Source: Coenobita brevimanus (taxonomy: Eukaryota; Arthropoda; Malacostraca; Decapoda; Coenobitidae). From it: a stretch of DNA of 64,000 bases. The stretch covers positions 28,742,578 through 28,806,577 of the forward strand of contig CM064632.1 in assembly GCA_032717465.1 (NCBI GenBank). Direction: 5' to 3'. The position numbers were made by a program, and so were the translations under genes. The notes beneath the pieces were generated by a model, which was not told the DNA's origin, made no database searches, and worked only from the letters and a program-made list of their open reading frames with translations. Below, one piece after another: positions 1 to 10,693 of the stretch (the stretch's first letter is position 1; each line of letters starts with the position of its first letter).

Positions 1-837
1 GCAGACACAAGCATTCTATTGATAAATATAATCAGGTAATAATTATGAAGGTGCCATATGTTGAGTTACAGTAGTTAAGAAAGCGAGCGTTACTGAATTG
101 CAATACAGTGTGCTGTATGTAGAAGCAGAATAACAAGAAAGTATAGTTTAAACACTACAAAAGTCAAGCTGTTTTTTTGCCAGACCTTGGGCTAATGTCA
201 GGTACAGGGGCCTGGCATAATGCATTTTACTTTAATCTTGGACTGCGGCGGTTTTCTGTGAGATGAGTAAAAAATGATCGCCATAAATTCGAATACGATA
301 GTTCTAAATACAAAAATCGTAGTAGTCAAATAATTTTTGAGGCCCTAGGTTTCTCTTGAGCCTAGTTAAATGTCTGTCATCAGTCACAATGTAAATACAA
401 ACTTTATATAGCCAAGTCAGAGGGTTAAAATCACAAGAGAGAACAGATAATCCAAGGACGTTTACCAACTCCCCGGCTCTTATGACAGACGCCTGATGCC
501 GCCACAACCCATATACCTATGTATCTATCCGGCCTTTTATCTATAACCATCTGTCCATCAATATGTCGTTTTTACTACTACCCACAAATCCATATCTGTC
601 TGCCTATCCCTTCAGTCAAAACCCAGACTCACATGTATCTACTTATAATCGGATTAGCCAAAAGTTACCAATATTAGGCTGAAATTTTACAAAGCCCTAA
701 ATATCTTTAAAAAAGACGCCGTTCCGAAACCAGCCCACAAATGTCAACCTCCTATGCACATAGCCAAATGTTAAACATCATATTCTCAACGTATCAGACT
801 TTATATAATCAAAAATGAATAACTATAACTATAACTA

Positions 838-841
<4 letters not shown>
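1..841. other. unique-looking intergenic DNA
   Basis: AT-leaning sequence with no coding signature, tRNA-like fold or terminal-repeat structure that I can recognise. The only reading frame above 60 codons (304-507, minus strand) has no recognisable motif and I do not support it as a gene. Confidence 0.5.

Positions 842-905
<64 letters not shown>
842..905. repeat. (AT)n microsatellite
   Basis: Uninterrupted alternating AT for about 64 bases, preceded by three CTATAA-type hexamers. Apparent minus-strand protein here (Tyr-Ile repeats) is only translated AT repeat. Confidence 0.95.
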
Positions 906-908
<3 letters not shown>

Positions 909-1026
909 GAGTAAATACCTGTAAATGTCAAAGAGCATGTGATAGCAAATCTGAAAGATGCCGACCCCCTTCCGAAACCAACCCCCATTTTTCAACCTCC
1001 TCTACACATTCTCAAAGGCTGAATAC

Positions 1027-1090
1027 TTAAATTATCCAAATATCAAAACTTTCATCTGTTAAATTATCCAAATATCAAAACTTTCATCTG
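1027..1090. repeat. 32-bp tandem duplication
   Basis: A 32-bp unit beginning TTAAATTATCC and ending TTTCATCTG occurs twice back to back without visible differences. It abuts the 3' end of a minus-strand LINE fragment, so it could be slippage at the insertion site. Confidence 0.85.
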
Positions 1091-1094
1091 TCAG

Positions 1095-1365
1095 TCTGTC
1101 GCCACAGTCTACCGCCAAATGCCCTAATCCCATAAGGGGTGACCTCAGACAAACAGCCACCATGCCACCCTGTTCTCTGCCATCTGGCTACCTTTTCTCC
1201 AAAACACCCTCCCATCTCTCATATACCTCTCCACTTCTTTTCTCCATCTCATCGTCGGTCTTCCTTCCCCCGTCTCCCCCAGCAACTCTTTCACATAGGC
1301 TACACTCTCCAAGTCAGCCTTTCATTGTCCAACTTATTCACATGGCTAAAGTATCATAGAGTTTT
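1095..1365 (-). mobile_element. RTE-like LINE 3' fragment (degenerate)
   Basis: On the minus strand this resembles the last ~90 codons and short 3' UTR of the RTE-like element at 25.1-26.5 kb: the order runs from the histidine-containing FGHV-type region through the Arg-rich GRGRPRMRW-type stretch to the GGCCACCCC...GGCGTCTGGC terminus. Indels and substitutions break the frame. It is a dead, 5'-truncated insertion; the (GATA)n tail typical of other copies here is eroded. Confidence 0.7.
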
Positions 1366-2159
1366 TTTCTTAATGAATTTCTAGCACAGCTACATCACGA
1401 CCACAGCACTCCAGTTCCTCATATCAAACTTACCTAACATGATTTTTTAGAAAACCCAACTACTGTATCTCGCACCGCATATCCTCGGCAATACTGAGGG
1501 GTTCTGACACCATTCAGAAACAAACCCATGAGATATCAGTCTCCACTACACATTCTCAAAAGTAGCATACCAAAGTCCCAAAATTCTGTAACTCCAAACC
1601 TTCCAACTGACGACAGAGAACGAGTCCCAGGGTACAAAACATTGGCTGGCGTGTGATGCTGGGCGCCGGGCTGGCTGACGTAAGATAATCGATCCCTCAG
1701 TATTCAGTAACAATGATAAGGGCATTTCTAGCCCGGCAAAATACAGGGCAACATTGACCCCTTAACGCTATGGGATCCCTCTACGGCTGAATAACATCAT
1801 TTGCTGTTAGCCAGAATAAAATGTATAATGCTGTATGTCTTCATGACGAAGGTGTTAGTGGAGATGTATCTAAAATTACTATGTGATTATCATGTGTTAG
1901 CCAGAAATAAATGCGACGAAAGCCTTCTTGGTAAAGGGTTAAAGTACCTGCCAAGAAAGACGGATAAAATCGCCTGACGGGACTATGAATACATAAAAAC
2001 TAATGGTATTGAAAACTTAATTGACATTGTTCCTAGCCCCTGAAATGCATGGAATTGTTCATAAGCAGAACAGAAGGGTCTGACCTTGACAAAAATTGAA
2101 TGTAACACACGGCATCCTACTGCAAGGATTTTTTCCCTATATTTGCAGCGTAAGTTTTA
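1366..2159. other. unannotated intergenic DNA
   Basis: No coding motif, terminal repeat or simple-sequence array seen. Two GTTAGCCAGAATAAAATG-like segments (around 1807 and 1897) are the only internal similarity noticed. Confidence 0.45.
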
Positions 2160-2386
2160 GGCTTGTATTCTCGTTGGTCAAAGAAGTTCCCTAACACCTC
2201 GTCCTATGCAAATTAGTCCGATCAGTACTTCATACTGTCCTCTTCTGTGTCATTCAGATAATTCAAAAACCACCTTACTATGCATAAATAACATACGAAT
2301 TGATATTATGAAGTCAAAGTAAAAAATAAATCGCTGAAGAAGAGGTGTTTGGAAGCTTCTTCAACCGACGAGAATACAGACCTTAG
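2160..2386. mobile_element. MITE-A copy
   Basis: A ~225-bp element with long imperfect terminal inverted repeats. The left end reads roughly GTATTCTCGTTGGTCAAAGA then TCCCTAACACCTC; the right end carries the complement, AAATCGCTGAAGAAGAGGTG followed by CGACGAGAATAC. The core contains TGTCCTCTTCTGTGTCA and CATAAATAACATAC, also found in the 63.4-kb copy. There is no coding capacity, so it is a non-autonomous DNA-transposon-like element. Superfamily not determined because no clear target duplication is visible. Confidence 0.75.
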
Positions 2387-2806
2387 TTCCTTTCCCTTCA
2401 AACTACCCCAGACACTCTTCTGAAGAATTCCTTACTGCAGCTGCGACCACCACTGGAGAAACAGCCTGACCGTCCCAACTATTTGGCTGAGTTTGATGGA
2501 GGTGGTGGTGGTGCTGTGTGGCCGAGACCAGCATGCAGATGAGGCAAGCTGACCTGCCGTCTACTGTCCTGTCCATGTTTTGTCTGTCCCTGCCGTCCCT
2601 ATGTTTTCTCGTACTTTTTTTTTCCCCTCTCCTTCTCTCCTCCTCTCTTTACGCAGCCTCACTCAGTTTACCATGTCCCTTCCTTTACCTGTCTGTACTG
2701 TGTCTGTCCTCACCTTCTCTGTCTCCTCTTTGTCTCCATCTCGTCTGTCTATAAAGATGATCTACTGCGACAGTTGGAAATGTTGGGCGGGAGAGAGACA
2801 TTGGTC
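2387..2806. other. pyrimidine-rich intergenic DNA
   Basis: Includes a CT-rich stretch (about 2580-2755). Two overlapping reading frames are open across it in different phases, which is expected of low-complexity pyrimidine DNA; no gene supported. Confidence 0.5.
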
Positions 2807-3074
2807 AGATCTTAAATTCTTCAATTTTTCTAACGTTTCTGGCTACATAGAACCCATCCTCATACAGTTTGAATAAGAAATGATAGAGCCGGGACATTTA
2901 TACCCCTGGGAATTTCCTCCCCCTGTTCATGGTGCAGCCTGACTGGCGACTCGAGAAGAGGGAGGGGATTTCCAGGGGTTAAAATGTCTCGGCTCTGTCA
3001 CTTCTTGTTCAGACTCTGAAGATGGGTTCTGTATAACCTGAAACGTTACAGAAAATAAAGACTTCAAGATCTTA
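2807..3074. mobile_element. foldback element 1 (long palindrome)
   Basis: Arms at about 2807-2924 and 2959-3074 are imperfect inverted complements around a ~34-bp loop. Matching landmarks are AGATCTTAA / TCAAGATCT at the outside, TAGAACCCATCCTCA / GAAGATGGGTTCTGTA in the middle, and AGAGCCGGGACATTTA / TAAAATGTCTCGGCTCT near the loop. No reading frame. Best explained as a foldback MITE or a retroposed inverted copy. Confidence 0.8.
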
Positions 3075-3345
3075 CCTGTGTCTTTCTGCCTCTCAACATT
3101 TCCTCTGTCGATTTTTTTTTTTGTTCACTAACTTGTCTGCCTCCTCTTTGTCTGTCTTCCCTTTGCTTGCCTCCTCTTTAGCCATCTCCCCTTTGTCTGT
3201 CTGTGTCTGTCTGTCTGTCTGTCTCTGTCTCTGTCTCTGTCTCTCTCTCTAACCTGTCTGCCACGTCTTTGTTTTCAACTTGTCTGTCACCTCTTTGTCG
3301 GTCTTCAACTTATGTGTTGTGTGTCTTCGCTTTGTCTATCTCCAC
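3075..3345. repeat. pyrimidine-rich tract with (TGTC)n/(TC)n
   Basis: Mostly C and T, with TGTCTGTC and TCTGTC runs at about 3194-3250. The plus-strand frame starting at 3203 (182 codons of Ser/Leu/Val/Pro) continues into the minisatellite and has no domain. Confidence 0.85.
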
Positions 3346-3640
3346 CTTATCTATCTACTCTTTGTTTATCCTCACCTTGTCTGTTCCCACCTTGTCAGCC
3401 CCCACCTTGTCTGTCTTCACCTTGTCAGTCCTTACCTTGACTGTCTCCACCTTGTCAGCCCCCACCTTGTCTGTCCCCTCTTTGTCTGTCCCCACCTTGT
3501 CTGTCCCCTCTTTGTCTGTCCCCACCTTTTCTGTCCCCTCTTTGTCTGTCCCCACCTTGTCTGTCTATTCTTTGTCCACGCCTTGTCTGTCCCCTTCTTG
3601 TCCGCCCCCACCTTGTTTTATCTGTTTTCCTCTCTTTCTT
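3346..3640. repeat. 15-bp minisatellite (CTTGTCTGTCCCCAC)
   Basis: A 15-bp unit alternates CCCACCTTGTCTGTC and CCCTCTTTGTCTGTC, giving a 30-bp higher-order period in the cleanest part (3465-3560). As 15 is a multiple of three, frames stay open on both strands, which explains several spurious ORFs. Confidence 0.9.
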
Positions 3641-4335
3641 GACCTGTACTTGTGCCCACCTGCACTTGTACACCCGAGGGAAGTTCCGCGTTATACACTC
3701 GCTCACCACTTCGAAATAGTAAATGTGAGACAAGTGGTAGCGAAGCAGTAGCCAACATTTATCTGTCAGGAAACTGTGTGAGCAGGATGGGGATGGAAGA
3801 GAGAGTGGGAGGAACTATCAGCTCCCCCAGCCTTCCTCCTCCCTCAACCTCTCCCCTCCCACACAGTGGTACCAGACATTTGAGTGTCTGGCTACTGCTT
3901 CACTAGTGGTTGTCTCACGCATAAAGGTCCGAACTGGCAGACAGTTGTATAAGGCGAAACTTTCCTCGGGTGTTCCTTTGCTCACCTGCACCTGTACGCA
4001 CCTGTAGCTATACCCACCTTTGCCTATACCCACGTCTACCTGTGCCTGTACCTCACCTGTATCCATACACTGTACCCACCTGTATCCATACACTGTACCC
4101 ACCTGTGCTTGTACCGGTACCTGAACCCACATGTACTCACTTGTCCCTGTACTTGCAGTCATCTATGCTTGTATCCAGGTGTACCTTTACCCACCCGTAC
4201 CTTTACCCACCTATACCTGCACTCAACTGTACTGCACCAGTATTCAACTGTGCCTGTGCCTGAACTCCCCTGTACTTGTTCATTTACTCATTCACTTTTA
4301 CTTGTACTCAACTGTACCTGTACCCTCCCAAGCCG
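3641..4335. repeat. CACCTGTACC-type minisatellite, interrupted
   Basis: Degenerate units around CACCTGTACC / CACCTGTGCCTGTAC lie on both sides of a foldback element at 3671-3972. The unit CACCTGCACTTGTA just left of the insertion and CACCTGCACCTGTA just right of it suggest one array split by the insertion. Open frames here are repeat translations. Confidence 0.8.
3671..3972. mobile_element. foldback element 2 inside minisatellite
   Basis: Starts CACCCGAGGGAAGTT and ends AACTTTCCTCGGGTG. Arms of about 83 bp (3671-3753 and 3890-3972) are imperfect inverted complements sharing GTGAGACAA and GAAGCAGTAGCC landmarks. The ~136-bp middle is itself weakly symmetrical. No coding capacity. The superfamily is unknown; flanking repeats make a target duplication impossible to call by eye. 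Confidence 0.75.
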
Positions 4336-5017
4336 TTTTTTAGAGTCTGGGACATTACACGTCAAACGATTTTGTGTAACCCAGGAGAAATTCCCCCCAA
4401 AGTTAGAATAAATATAAATTACGAACAGCCGTAGAAATGTTAGCAGCTAATTTTGAAATTTTGCAATATGAGAAAAATAAATAACAACAGCAAGAATGTA
4501 ACATATAATGTCCTAGCACTAATGTGGTCCAGTGTTCCCTTAGAGATTTTTTAAAAGGTAGGAAGAGTAATAAGAAATAACATTGTACTTAAGGTGTTTG
4601 GTGTTCCTGTCAACTCGGAGTGGTAACCAGAATTCGAAATGTTTATTTATTTATATATTTATTTTATTTTTACCAATTTGGGACATCAACGGAGCAATTC
4701 TATCAGCTGCGGGAGGAGGGGGAGGAAAAGTTTATGGAATGGAAAATTTAGACAGAGAAAGAAAAGGATTTATACTGCTCTACTTTTTTTTTTTTTTTTT
4801 TTTGCTGCAGGTGAGCCATCGCCAGACCGTGTAGTTAATGGAAATAAATAAACAAATAAATAATAACATTTAAATAAATTAAGAATAATCCCATAACCAT
4901 TTTACAGGGATGGCGTATTATTGCTCTATTATATCTACCACTAAGCGGATTCGTTCGGCTTTGGAGAGAATTTTCTAACTGTGGGAGCTAGGTATGTCCT
5001 GCATTAACTACTTCACT
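4336..5017. other. intergenic DNA with poly-T
   Basis: No gene seen. Contains a run of about 20 T (4784-4803) and short TTTA/AAAT repeats around 4640-4670 and 4845-4875. Two overlapping frames across the poly-T are low complexity. Confidence 0.5.
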
Positions 5018-5235
5018 CTACCCAGTTCGCGTTACGTTGGCCCAAATTTTCCATCCCTCCATCTTGTCTGCTTAGTTATAGCAATCGATTGATACTAGAA
5101 TATGATGCCAGTCACGAAGAAGTGCTGCAGAAAGGATGTAGAACCGCAGTGTTGTCTGTTGTTGCCACTGAGCTACGTGAAATAATATGCAAGAAATATG
5201 GAAATTTGAGTCAAGTTATAGTGAATGAACTATAG
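5018..5235 (+). mobile_element. MITE-B copy, plus orientation
   Basis: Member of a ~205-bp family found at least 15 times in this window. Diagnostic internal blocks are ATATGATGCCAGTCACGAAG, GAAAGGATGTAGAACCGCAG and GCCACTGAGCTACGTGAAAT. Ends of better copies are inverted: TATACTCTTTT..AACTTGGCC at one side and GGCCAAGTTAGAGTAAAA at the other. No ORF; non-autonomous. Confidence 0.7.
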
Positions 5236-5404
5236 TAGAGACATGTCCTAAGTTAAAATATATTCGTTTGGAGTAGCAAGAGTAAGGTTAGAAAGAGTGA
5301 CTATCTAATCTTGGTCAAGAGAAAGGACTCCACTACAAAGTTCCTAATGAAAGCTGTTTATTATTATTTTTTTCTGGGTGATCCTTCGTTATACTACAAA
5401 ACAT

Positions 5405-5683
5405 AAATTTTCTTCTAAAATGGTTGTTAAGAAGTAGGAATGGTAAAAGTGCACAGAAAAGAGATGAAAAAAGCACAGAAGCAAGAGAGCATTCAGGATG
5501 GGAGGAGATTTGGAGACCTAGACCCATTACTACATTTTGTAGCTGATGGAAGGCAGTAATGAGTATAGGTCTCCAAATCTCCTCCCATCCTGAATGCGCT
5601 CTTGTTTCTGTACTTTTTTTCATCTTTTATCTGTGCACTTTTGCCATTCCTACTTCTTAACAACCATTTTAGAAGAAAATTTT
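5405..5683. mobile_element. foldback element 3 (126-bp arms)
   Basis: Arms 5405-5530 and 5556-5683 are inverted complements with only about eight differences that I can see, around a 25-bp loop (TACATTTTGTAGCTGATGG...). Transcription through it would give a long hairpin RNA. No coding capacity; the minus-strand frame 5333-5623 simply crosses the palindrome. It could be a foldback MITE or a recent inverted duplication. Confidence 0.85.
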
Positions 5684-6808
5684 TGTTTTCTAGTTTAAAA
5701 TCTTTTTATGAAAGTATAATTATGCCTAAATCAGGTGTTAGGTTTGGGTTGTTACATGTGTAGCATACTACTGAAAGATTTAAACGAGGGTGAAAAGAAG
5801 TGTTTTGGTACATTCTTTAACTGTAAGCGAGATGTAGCTAACCATTATACCGCAAAATGGCGTACTTACGGGTGACTGCGATGCGGTTTTCACGCCGTAA
5901 CTCGCGAACCGTAACTGAATGTTTATTTAAACATGAAAAGAAACATCTACACTTGACAAGAAGCGTTTTAGTGTATAGTACGCTCGCATAAGCCTTTTTG
6001 CTTTAGAGTTATGAACAAAATCGATATTTTTGCGGTTCGATTTTGCGACTCCTACGAAGGTTAGCATGACTTTGTAAGTAGTTTTGCACTTGAATAGCGA
6101 AGGTCATTAAGTTCATAAGCTTGGAACTGGGCTTTGCGACCGTTTTTGCGCGAATGCCCCTATACCCTGTGTAGGCTACATTTTGTCATTTTAAATCTAC
6201 GCCATTCCAACTGATGGAGTGACTACCGCACTCCGTGATACTGTAGCTACAAGGTTACATATGTATTCAGAATAACTATAAGCGATTTATTGATACCGTA
6301 GAGCTTTAGACAGTATGTAATAACTGTAAATATAGTGGGTTCTAAACTGTTAAGCGATGTATTAGTCCTTTCCAACTGCTTGAATATATGGTAATGGGTT
6401 AGTTCAGCAGCATCTTACTGGGCCTTGGAACTTTAGATGCAGTGTAGAGGAGTTGTAAACTGCAGCTGTATAATTTTAAGGTGCTTTTGGTGCACTGAAT
6501 GAGATACTGTACAGAGTTAAACAATACAGTATTCAGACTAATATTATACAGAGTTAAACAATACAATATGAAGACTAATATTGGGCTAAAATTCTCCCAC
6601 GACTTTATTTTATTTATTTAGATTTATTATTTATTTTTATATTTACTTTATTTTATTTATTTTTGTATTTATTTTTTGTATAAATTAAAGGCGATTGCAT
6701 AACTCAAGCTGTTATTATACAAAATGAAACACCATTCGTTTTTAATACAACAGATAGTTTCATATTTACTCACAACTACCTCACGACAGAGTTTATGGTA
6801 AAGGTTAG
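5684..6808. other. unannotated AT-rich DNA
   Basis: No gene or terminal-repeat element recognised. Two ATACAGAGTTAAACAATACA segments (about 6510 and 6546) form a short direct repeat, and 6600-6680 is TTTAT-rich. Confidence 0.5.
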
Positions 6809-6809
6809 A

Positions 6810-6843
<34 letters not shown>
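6809..6843. repeat. (ATT)n microsatellite
   Basis: About 11 uninterrupted ATT units. The poly-Asn frame on the minus strand is repeat translation. Confidence 0.95.
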
Positions 6844-6844
<1 letters not shown>

Positions 6845-7911
6845 ATCTGCAGTTCTCCATACAGAGTACAAAGTCATACAACACTGTGGCTCCTGTGACA
6901 CATGAGTGAAGTCGTGTAGCAGTGGCTGGAATAAAGTACTAAAGTTGTCCCCACCACAAGATGGGTAATATACACCGCTGCACCCCCCACCTTTACTACC
7001 ACTTCTATTCCCACCACCACCACTACTACCCTGTCTTTACACCACCACCACCACAACCACCATCCCTTCCCACCACCATCCGTCGCCAGTGACATGGCTC
7101 AGGTGTGGGAATGTGTGTTTGTTTTGATTATCACGCTTCTGTGTTGCTGGCACGGGGATTGTATGGAACAAGTCATTCTAATGTGGTGGTCCAATGAAAT
7201 CATGTTTTTAAAGTCTTGATAGTTGTCGAAGATTTTTTGAACTTGAAAGCAGATCAGTCAAGTCTGTATCTAAACTTTCCTCTTCGAAAAATTTCTCCTG
7301 TCGTAAGTATTATCTACAGTAGAGTGAACAAGAAGAAAAACAGCGATGTAGTGAGAGGTATAATGATGTGTCAGCCATGTGTGTGTTTGTAATGCTTATC
7401 ACGCCCACTGTTTCTGAACGGTGGTGGGGATGTCAGCGAGGTGTAATAAGTCCTCCAGGTGTGCCTATAACGCCCCCAAAGGTAAACGCTCGTTACGCAT
7501 GGTTAAATTAGGGTGACACCTGTAGTCTGATGTGTGGGTGTTTTTCTGTATTCAGCTTTTTCCTTCCTCTGTTCATCTTCTGAAAAAAGCCCCCTCCCCC
7601 CCCCCCCGACAGTCACTTTCTACACACACCTGTCACCTGTATTATTCACGTCCCTGACACCTCATTTTCCCACCTTTTTCCTGATTTCGCTTGCACATCC
7701 CTTCTCCTTTCCGTCTACCCCACGCCTCCTGTCCTTCCAGGCTTCCTCACCACACACCTGTCAGGTATACTGCAGCCAAGGTCAAGGATCATAACCACAT
7801 ATAGGCACAATTATGGCGGGTCTTGTGAGGTCACGGTGGTAATTGCCAGGTGTAATATACTCAAGAAGTGGATTACTCCAAACTTTGTTGCCGGAGAAAA
7901 TGAAGAAGTAG

Positions 7912-7913
<2 letters not shown>
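6844..7913. other. intergenic DNA, CCA-rich segment
   Basis: Contains an imperfect CCACCA stretch (about 6985-7080) and a C-run near 7595-7608. Frames at 6874-7095 (minus) and 7534-7794 (plus) lack motifs and lie on biased sequence; no gene supported. Confidence 0.5.

Positions 7914-7959
<46 letters not shown>
7914..7959. repeat. (CT)n microsatellite
   Basis: About 23 perfect CT units. Confidence 0.95.
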
Positions 7960-7962
<3 letters not shown>

Positions 7963-8278
7963 GGGTGTTGTCCTGGTTGATGAGTATGGGAATTCCAAGT
8001 GAATAATTACATATATGGTCAGTTCCTCCTTTATAATTTCATGAGGTTAGGAGTAGAAATGACCACGTTGGCTCACAGGGGACGTCAATAGTTCCTTTAC
8101 ACATCAGAGCTTGGTAAATAGTCTTTGGGTGGGATTCTTAAGACATAATTGCGATGGATTTTCTGTGGTAACTTGGATTTCTTTTAACAGGAAGGACATG
8201 GGGGATGCAGAATATTGCCATGACTCTTGCTTTCTCTGATAACACGTCTTCTTTATGGAGAAAAGTTAGACTGGGCTG

Positions 8279-8527
8279 TTATTATTATTATTATTATTAT
8301 TAATATTATTATTATTATTATTATTACTACTACCACTACTACTACTACTGCAACTACTACTACTACTACTACTACGACTACTATTACTACTTCTACTGCA
8401 ACCACCACCACCACCACCACCACCACCACTACTACTACTACTACAACTACTACTATTACTTCTACTACTACAACTACTGCAACAACAACAACTACTACTA
8501 CTACTACTACTACTACTATTACAGTAC

Positions 8528-8562
<35 letters not shown>
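8279..8562. repeat. compound ATT/ACT/ACC trinucleotide array
   Basis: Runs of ATT, ACT, ACC, then ACT/ACA and again ATT, always in the same triplet phase, giving a 137-codon Ile/Thr frame on plus and a Val/Asn frame on minus. Shared phase suggests the blocks arose by substitution inside one expanding array. Not a gene. Confidence 0.95.
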
Positions 8563-8563
<1 letters not shown>

Positions 8564-8746
8564 TTTATATATTTAATTGTATTAATTATTTTTTTCATTC
8601 ATTAATTCATTCTAGGATGGATAGGGAGAAGAAAGTGTAAAATTTACTCTTGTTTATCCAGGAAAGGAAAATTTCCGTTAAGGCAAGGATTTAACCATTA
8701 GTGTATTTATAAATCTAATTCCAGGTTAGTTGCTCCTTGACATTTT

Positions 8747-8777
<31 letters not shown>

Positions 8778-9079
8778 GAGGACTAACCGTACACATTTGC
8801 AGGGAACCTAAATCGTTCTTTTACACTTGTCATGAGGCCTTGCATGGTTCTGGTGGGTCATTCATTCCTATACATAAGCCATATGAATAACTCCTTATCT
8901 TTTTTATTGGGTCATTTAATATCCAGGTGTAGTCAGACTGGAGGGCTGTTTTGATTAGTAACCAAGGAGACATTCCTATTTCATAAACAAGATTTGGAAT
9001 TTCATGTAACCACGACTTAATGTTCAAGTTGTGGGAATGGCCAAGTTGCACCAGGTAATGTTAAACTAAGTGTAGTGAT
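8563..9079. other. intergenic DNA with (GT)n
   Basis: No gene seen. A (GT)n run of about 28 bases lies at 8750-8778. The minus-strand frame 8830-9051 has no recognisable motif. Confidence 0.5.
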
Positions 9080-9857
9080 TGAGGCCCGTATTGTCGTCGG
9101 GTAAGGAGGCTCCCCAGCACCCCCTCCTTAGCGATTTATTTTTCGATTCGGCTGGTTAATATTCTTTTGTACCTTATATATGCAGAGTATTGGCGATGTT
9201 GTCAGGACTCCATATTATAGTAATACAACTCATAGCATGATGGATAGATAGATAGTGTAATAGATAGGAGCACGAGTCAAGGTTTGGGAATGGGAAATGT
9301 ATCAGCGAGAGTTGACCAAAGGATATGTTTGCGATTTCAGTGGGAAAGGAAATGTGTCCGCATTTCTATAAGGAATGCCACACGTGCACTATGTCACCGG
9401 AGACGCTACATACACACAGACACACACAAGATTCTAGAGCAATCCCACATGTACATTACACGTGACACTAGCCCGCGTAGAGAAGAATGGAAGAGTTAGA
9501 GAGTCAGAAAGGGACTAGCCATAGAACCGAGAGGTTGTGGAGAGAGGAAGAGAGAAGAGGGGTCCGACGAGAACTTAGCTAGTAAATTACGTTCCTGTGT
9601 AATACATACACTGCTCAACTTATACTTTTCCTTGAAGATAATAAACTACGATCAAGACCTTGTATCCATCTTAAACTTCTCCTGTCTTCGACTACACGAT
9701 AATTAAACCAAATCAAAAGATTTACGTATTATATGGTACAGATACCACAATGTTTGTGGGATTTATGTAACGAAAAATACGACAGTACGGTTCAAAATCA
9801 AAGTAAATCGCATAGGAAAAGCTGTTAGAAAGCTTCCATAATCAACAAAAATACAGC
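9080..9857. mobile_element. MITE-A copy split by an LTR insertion
   Basis: The left half (9080-9199) starts GGCCCGTATTGTCGTCGGGT and contains CTTAGCGATTTATTTTT. The right half (9754-9857) contains GGGATTTATGTAACG and AAATCGCATAGGAAAAG then AGCTTCC. Joined, they match the order seen in the uninterrupted copy at 43.09-43.30 kb. The intervening ~550 bp is a separate insertion. The right edge abuts the start of duplicated block A. Confidence 0.65.
9200..9749. mobile_element. probable solo LTR
   Basis: The segment begins TGTCAGG and ends ACCACA, so it has the TG...CA ends of an LTR. It is flanked by a 4-bp direct repeat ATGT (9196-9199 and 9750-9753). Removing it with one ATGT restores the MITE-A order. 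An AATAAA at about 9640-9645 is where a polyadenylation signal would sit in a plus-oriented LTR. No internal domain or second LTR is nearby. LTR family unknown; it could also be an unrelated ~550-bp insertion. Confidence 0.55.
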
Positions 9858-10025
9858 TGAAAGAGTTCGAGGGTAGCAGTGTTGGGCATGAACATGAGAT
9901 CGACAAGACGAAACCGAGCACAGGGTTAGAGTGGCTGTAATACTAGAGTCTGAACGTCGGACGGACCCCGGAGCCTTGTTTGCTCTGTCCATCACATATT
10001 TAAGGCATGTGTGACTGCACACTTA

Positions 10026-10693
10026 GGGTGCGGCCACACTTGCCCTCGAACATTGTCGTAAACATTGTGTGTGACATGTTAGATTCATGCCTCGAACATG
10101 TTAGCAACATGTCACAGACATGTTATGGGCAATGTCACGAGCATGGTTTTCGAGAAAGTCACTGACATGTTCGAAACAGAGGTGAAGAAGTCGTGTGTTC
10201 CAGACTTGTGAGAGACAGTACCCAGCAACATGGCGATGAGGGAGGACGCCTTACTTGCTGCAGCCGCAGCAGTTGTATTATGTGCATTGCAGGGACAAAA
10301 AATGCGTGCTCGTCGGCGATTTTGAGTGTGTCCATCACATAGGGCAAACCCCAATGGTGATGGACATCATTTTGTAAATGACCTCGTTAGAGATGACATT
10401 GGACTGCTACCGGTGCAAGTGGGGGATACTTCAGAGTTTCGTAATTTCTTCTGGATGTCAAAGGCAGATTCTGAAATGGTATCAAGGTCGCAGGTAATGG
10501 TCTACTGCTGTGTCAGATTCATGTCTGCAGCTCAAAGCCTCGTCCACACCGGTGCTCGGTGCTACCAATAATATTCCAGCAGAGTTGCCAACATGTTCGA
10601 GAGACTAGTGTTTCAAATATGTCTGTAACATTGTTCCGGGCACAGTATGAAACGTGTTGCCAACACATGTTTCGAGCAAGTGTGGCCACACTC
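10026..10693 (+). mobile_element. PIF/Harbinger-type element, internally deleted
   Basis: Terminal inverted repeats are GGGTGCGGCCACACTTGC at the left and the complement of GCAAGTGTGGCCACACTC at the right. They are flanked by a 3-bp direct repeat TTA (10023-10025, 10694-10696), the target size and type of PIF/Harbinger. The paralogous site in A' (about 41556) reads GGCTGCACCCTTAGATACTC with a single TTA, an empty site. Inside are remnants of a transposase N-terminus but no DDE catalytic region, so it is non-autonomous. Confidence 0.85.
10230..10571 (+). pseudogene. Harbinger transposase N-terminal remnant
   Basis: An ATG at 10230 opens a 31-codon frame (MAMREDALLAAAAAVV..., ending in ARRRF) stopped at 10323-10325. 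Just downstream, in the frame containing 10326-10571, HHFVNDLVRDD and SEFRNFFWMSKADSEM resemble the region before the nuclease domain of HARBI1-like transposases (known family pattern: a xFxxLxxELRxD-type stretch followed by FRMSxxxF). The DDE domain is missing, consistent with an internal deletion. The assignment rests on this short similarity plus the TIRs and TTA duplication. Confidence 0.6.

Noticed and set aside
3203..3751. 182-codon plus-strand ORF, with opposing minus-strand ORFs
   Set aside because: A 15-bp minisatellite keeps all frames open; residues are Ser/Leu/Val/Pro repeats and no domain is visible.
8227..8640. 137-codon Ile/Thr-rich ORF and 103-codon Val/Asn-rich ORF on the other strand
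   Set aside because: Translation of ATT/ACT/ACC triplet arrays.
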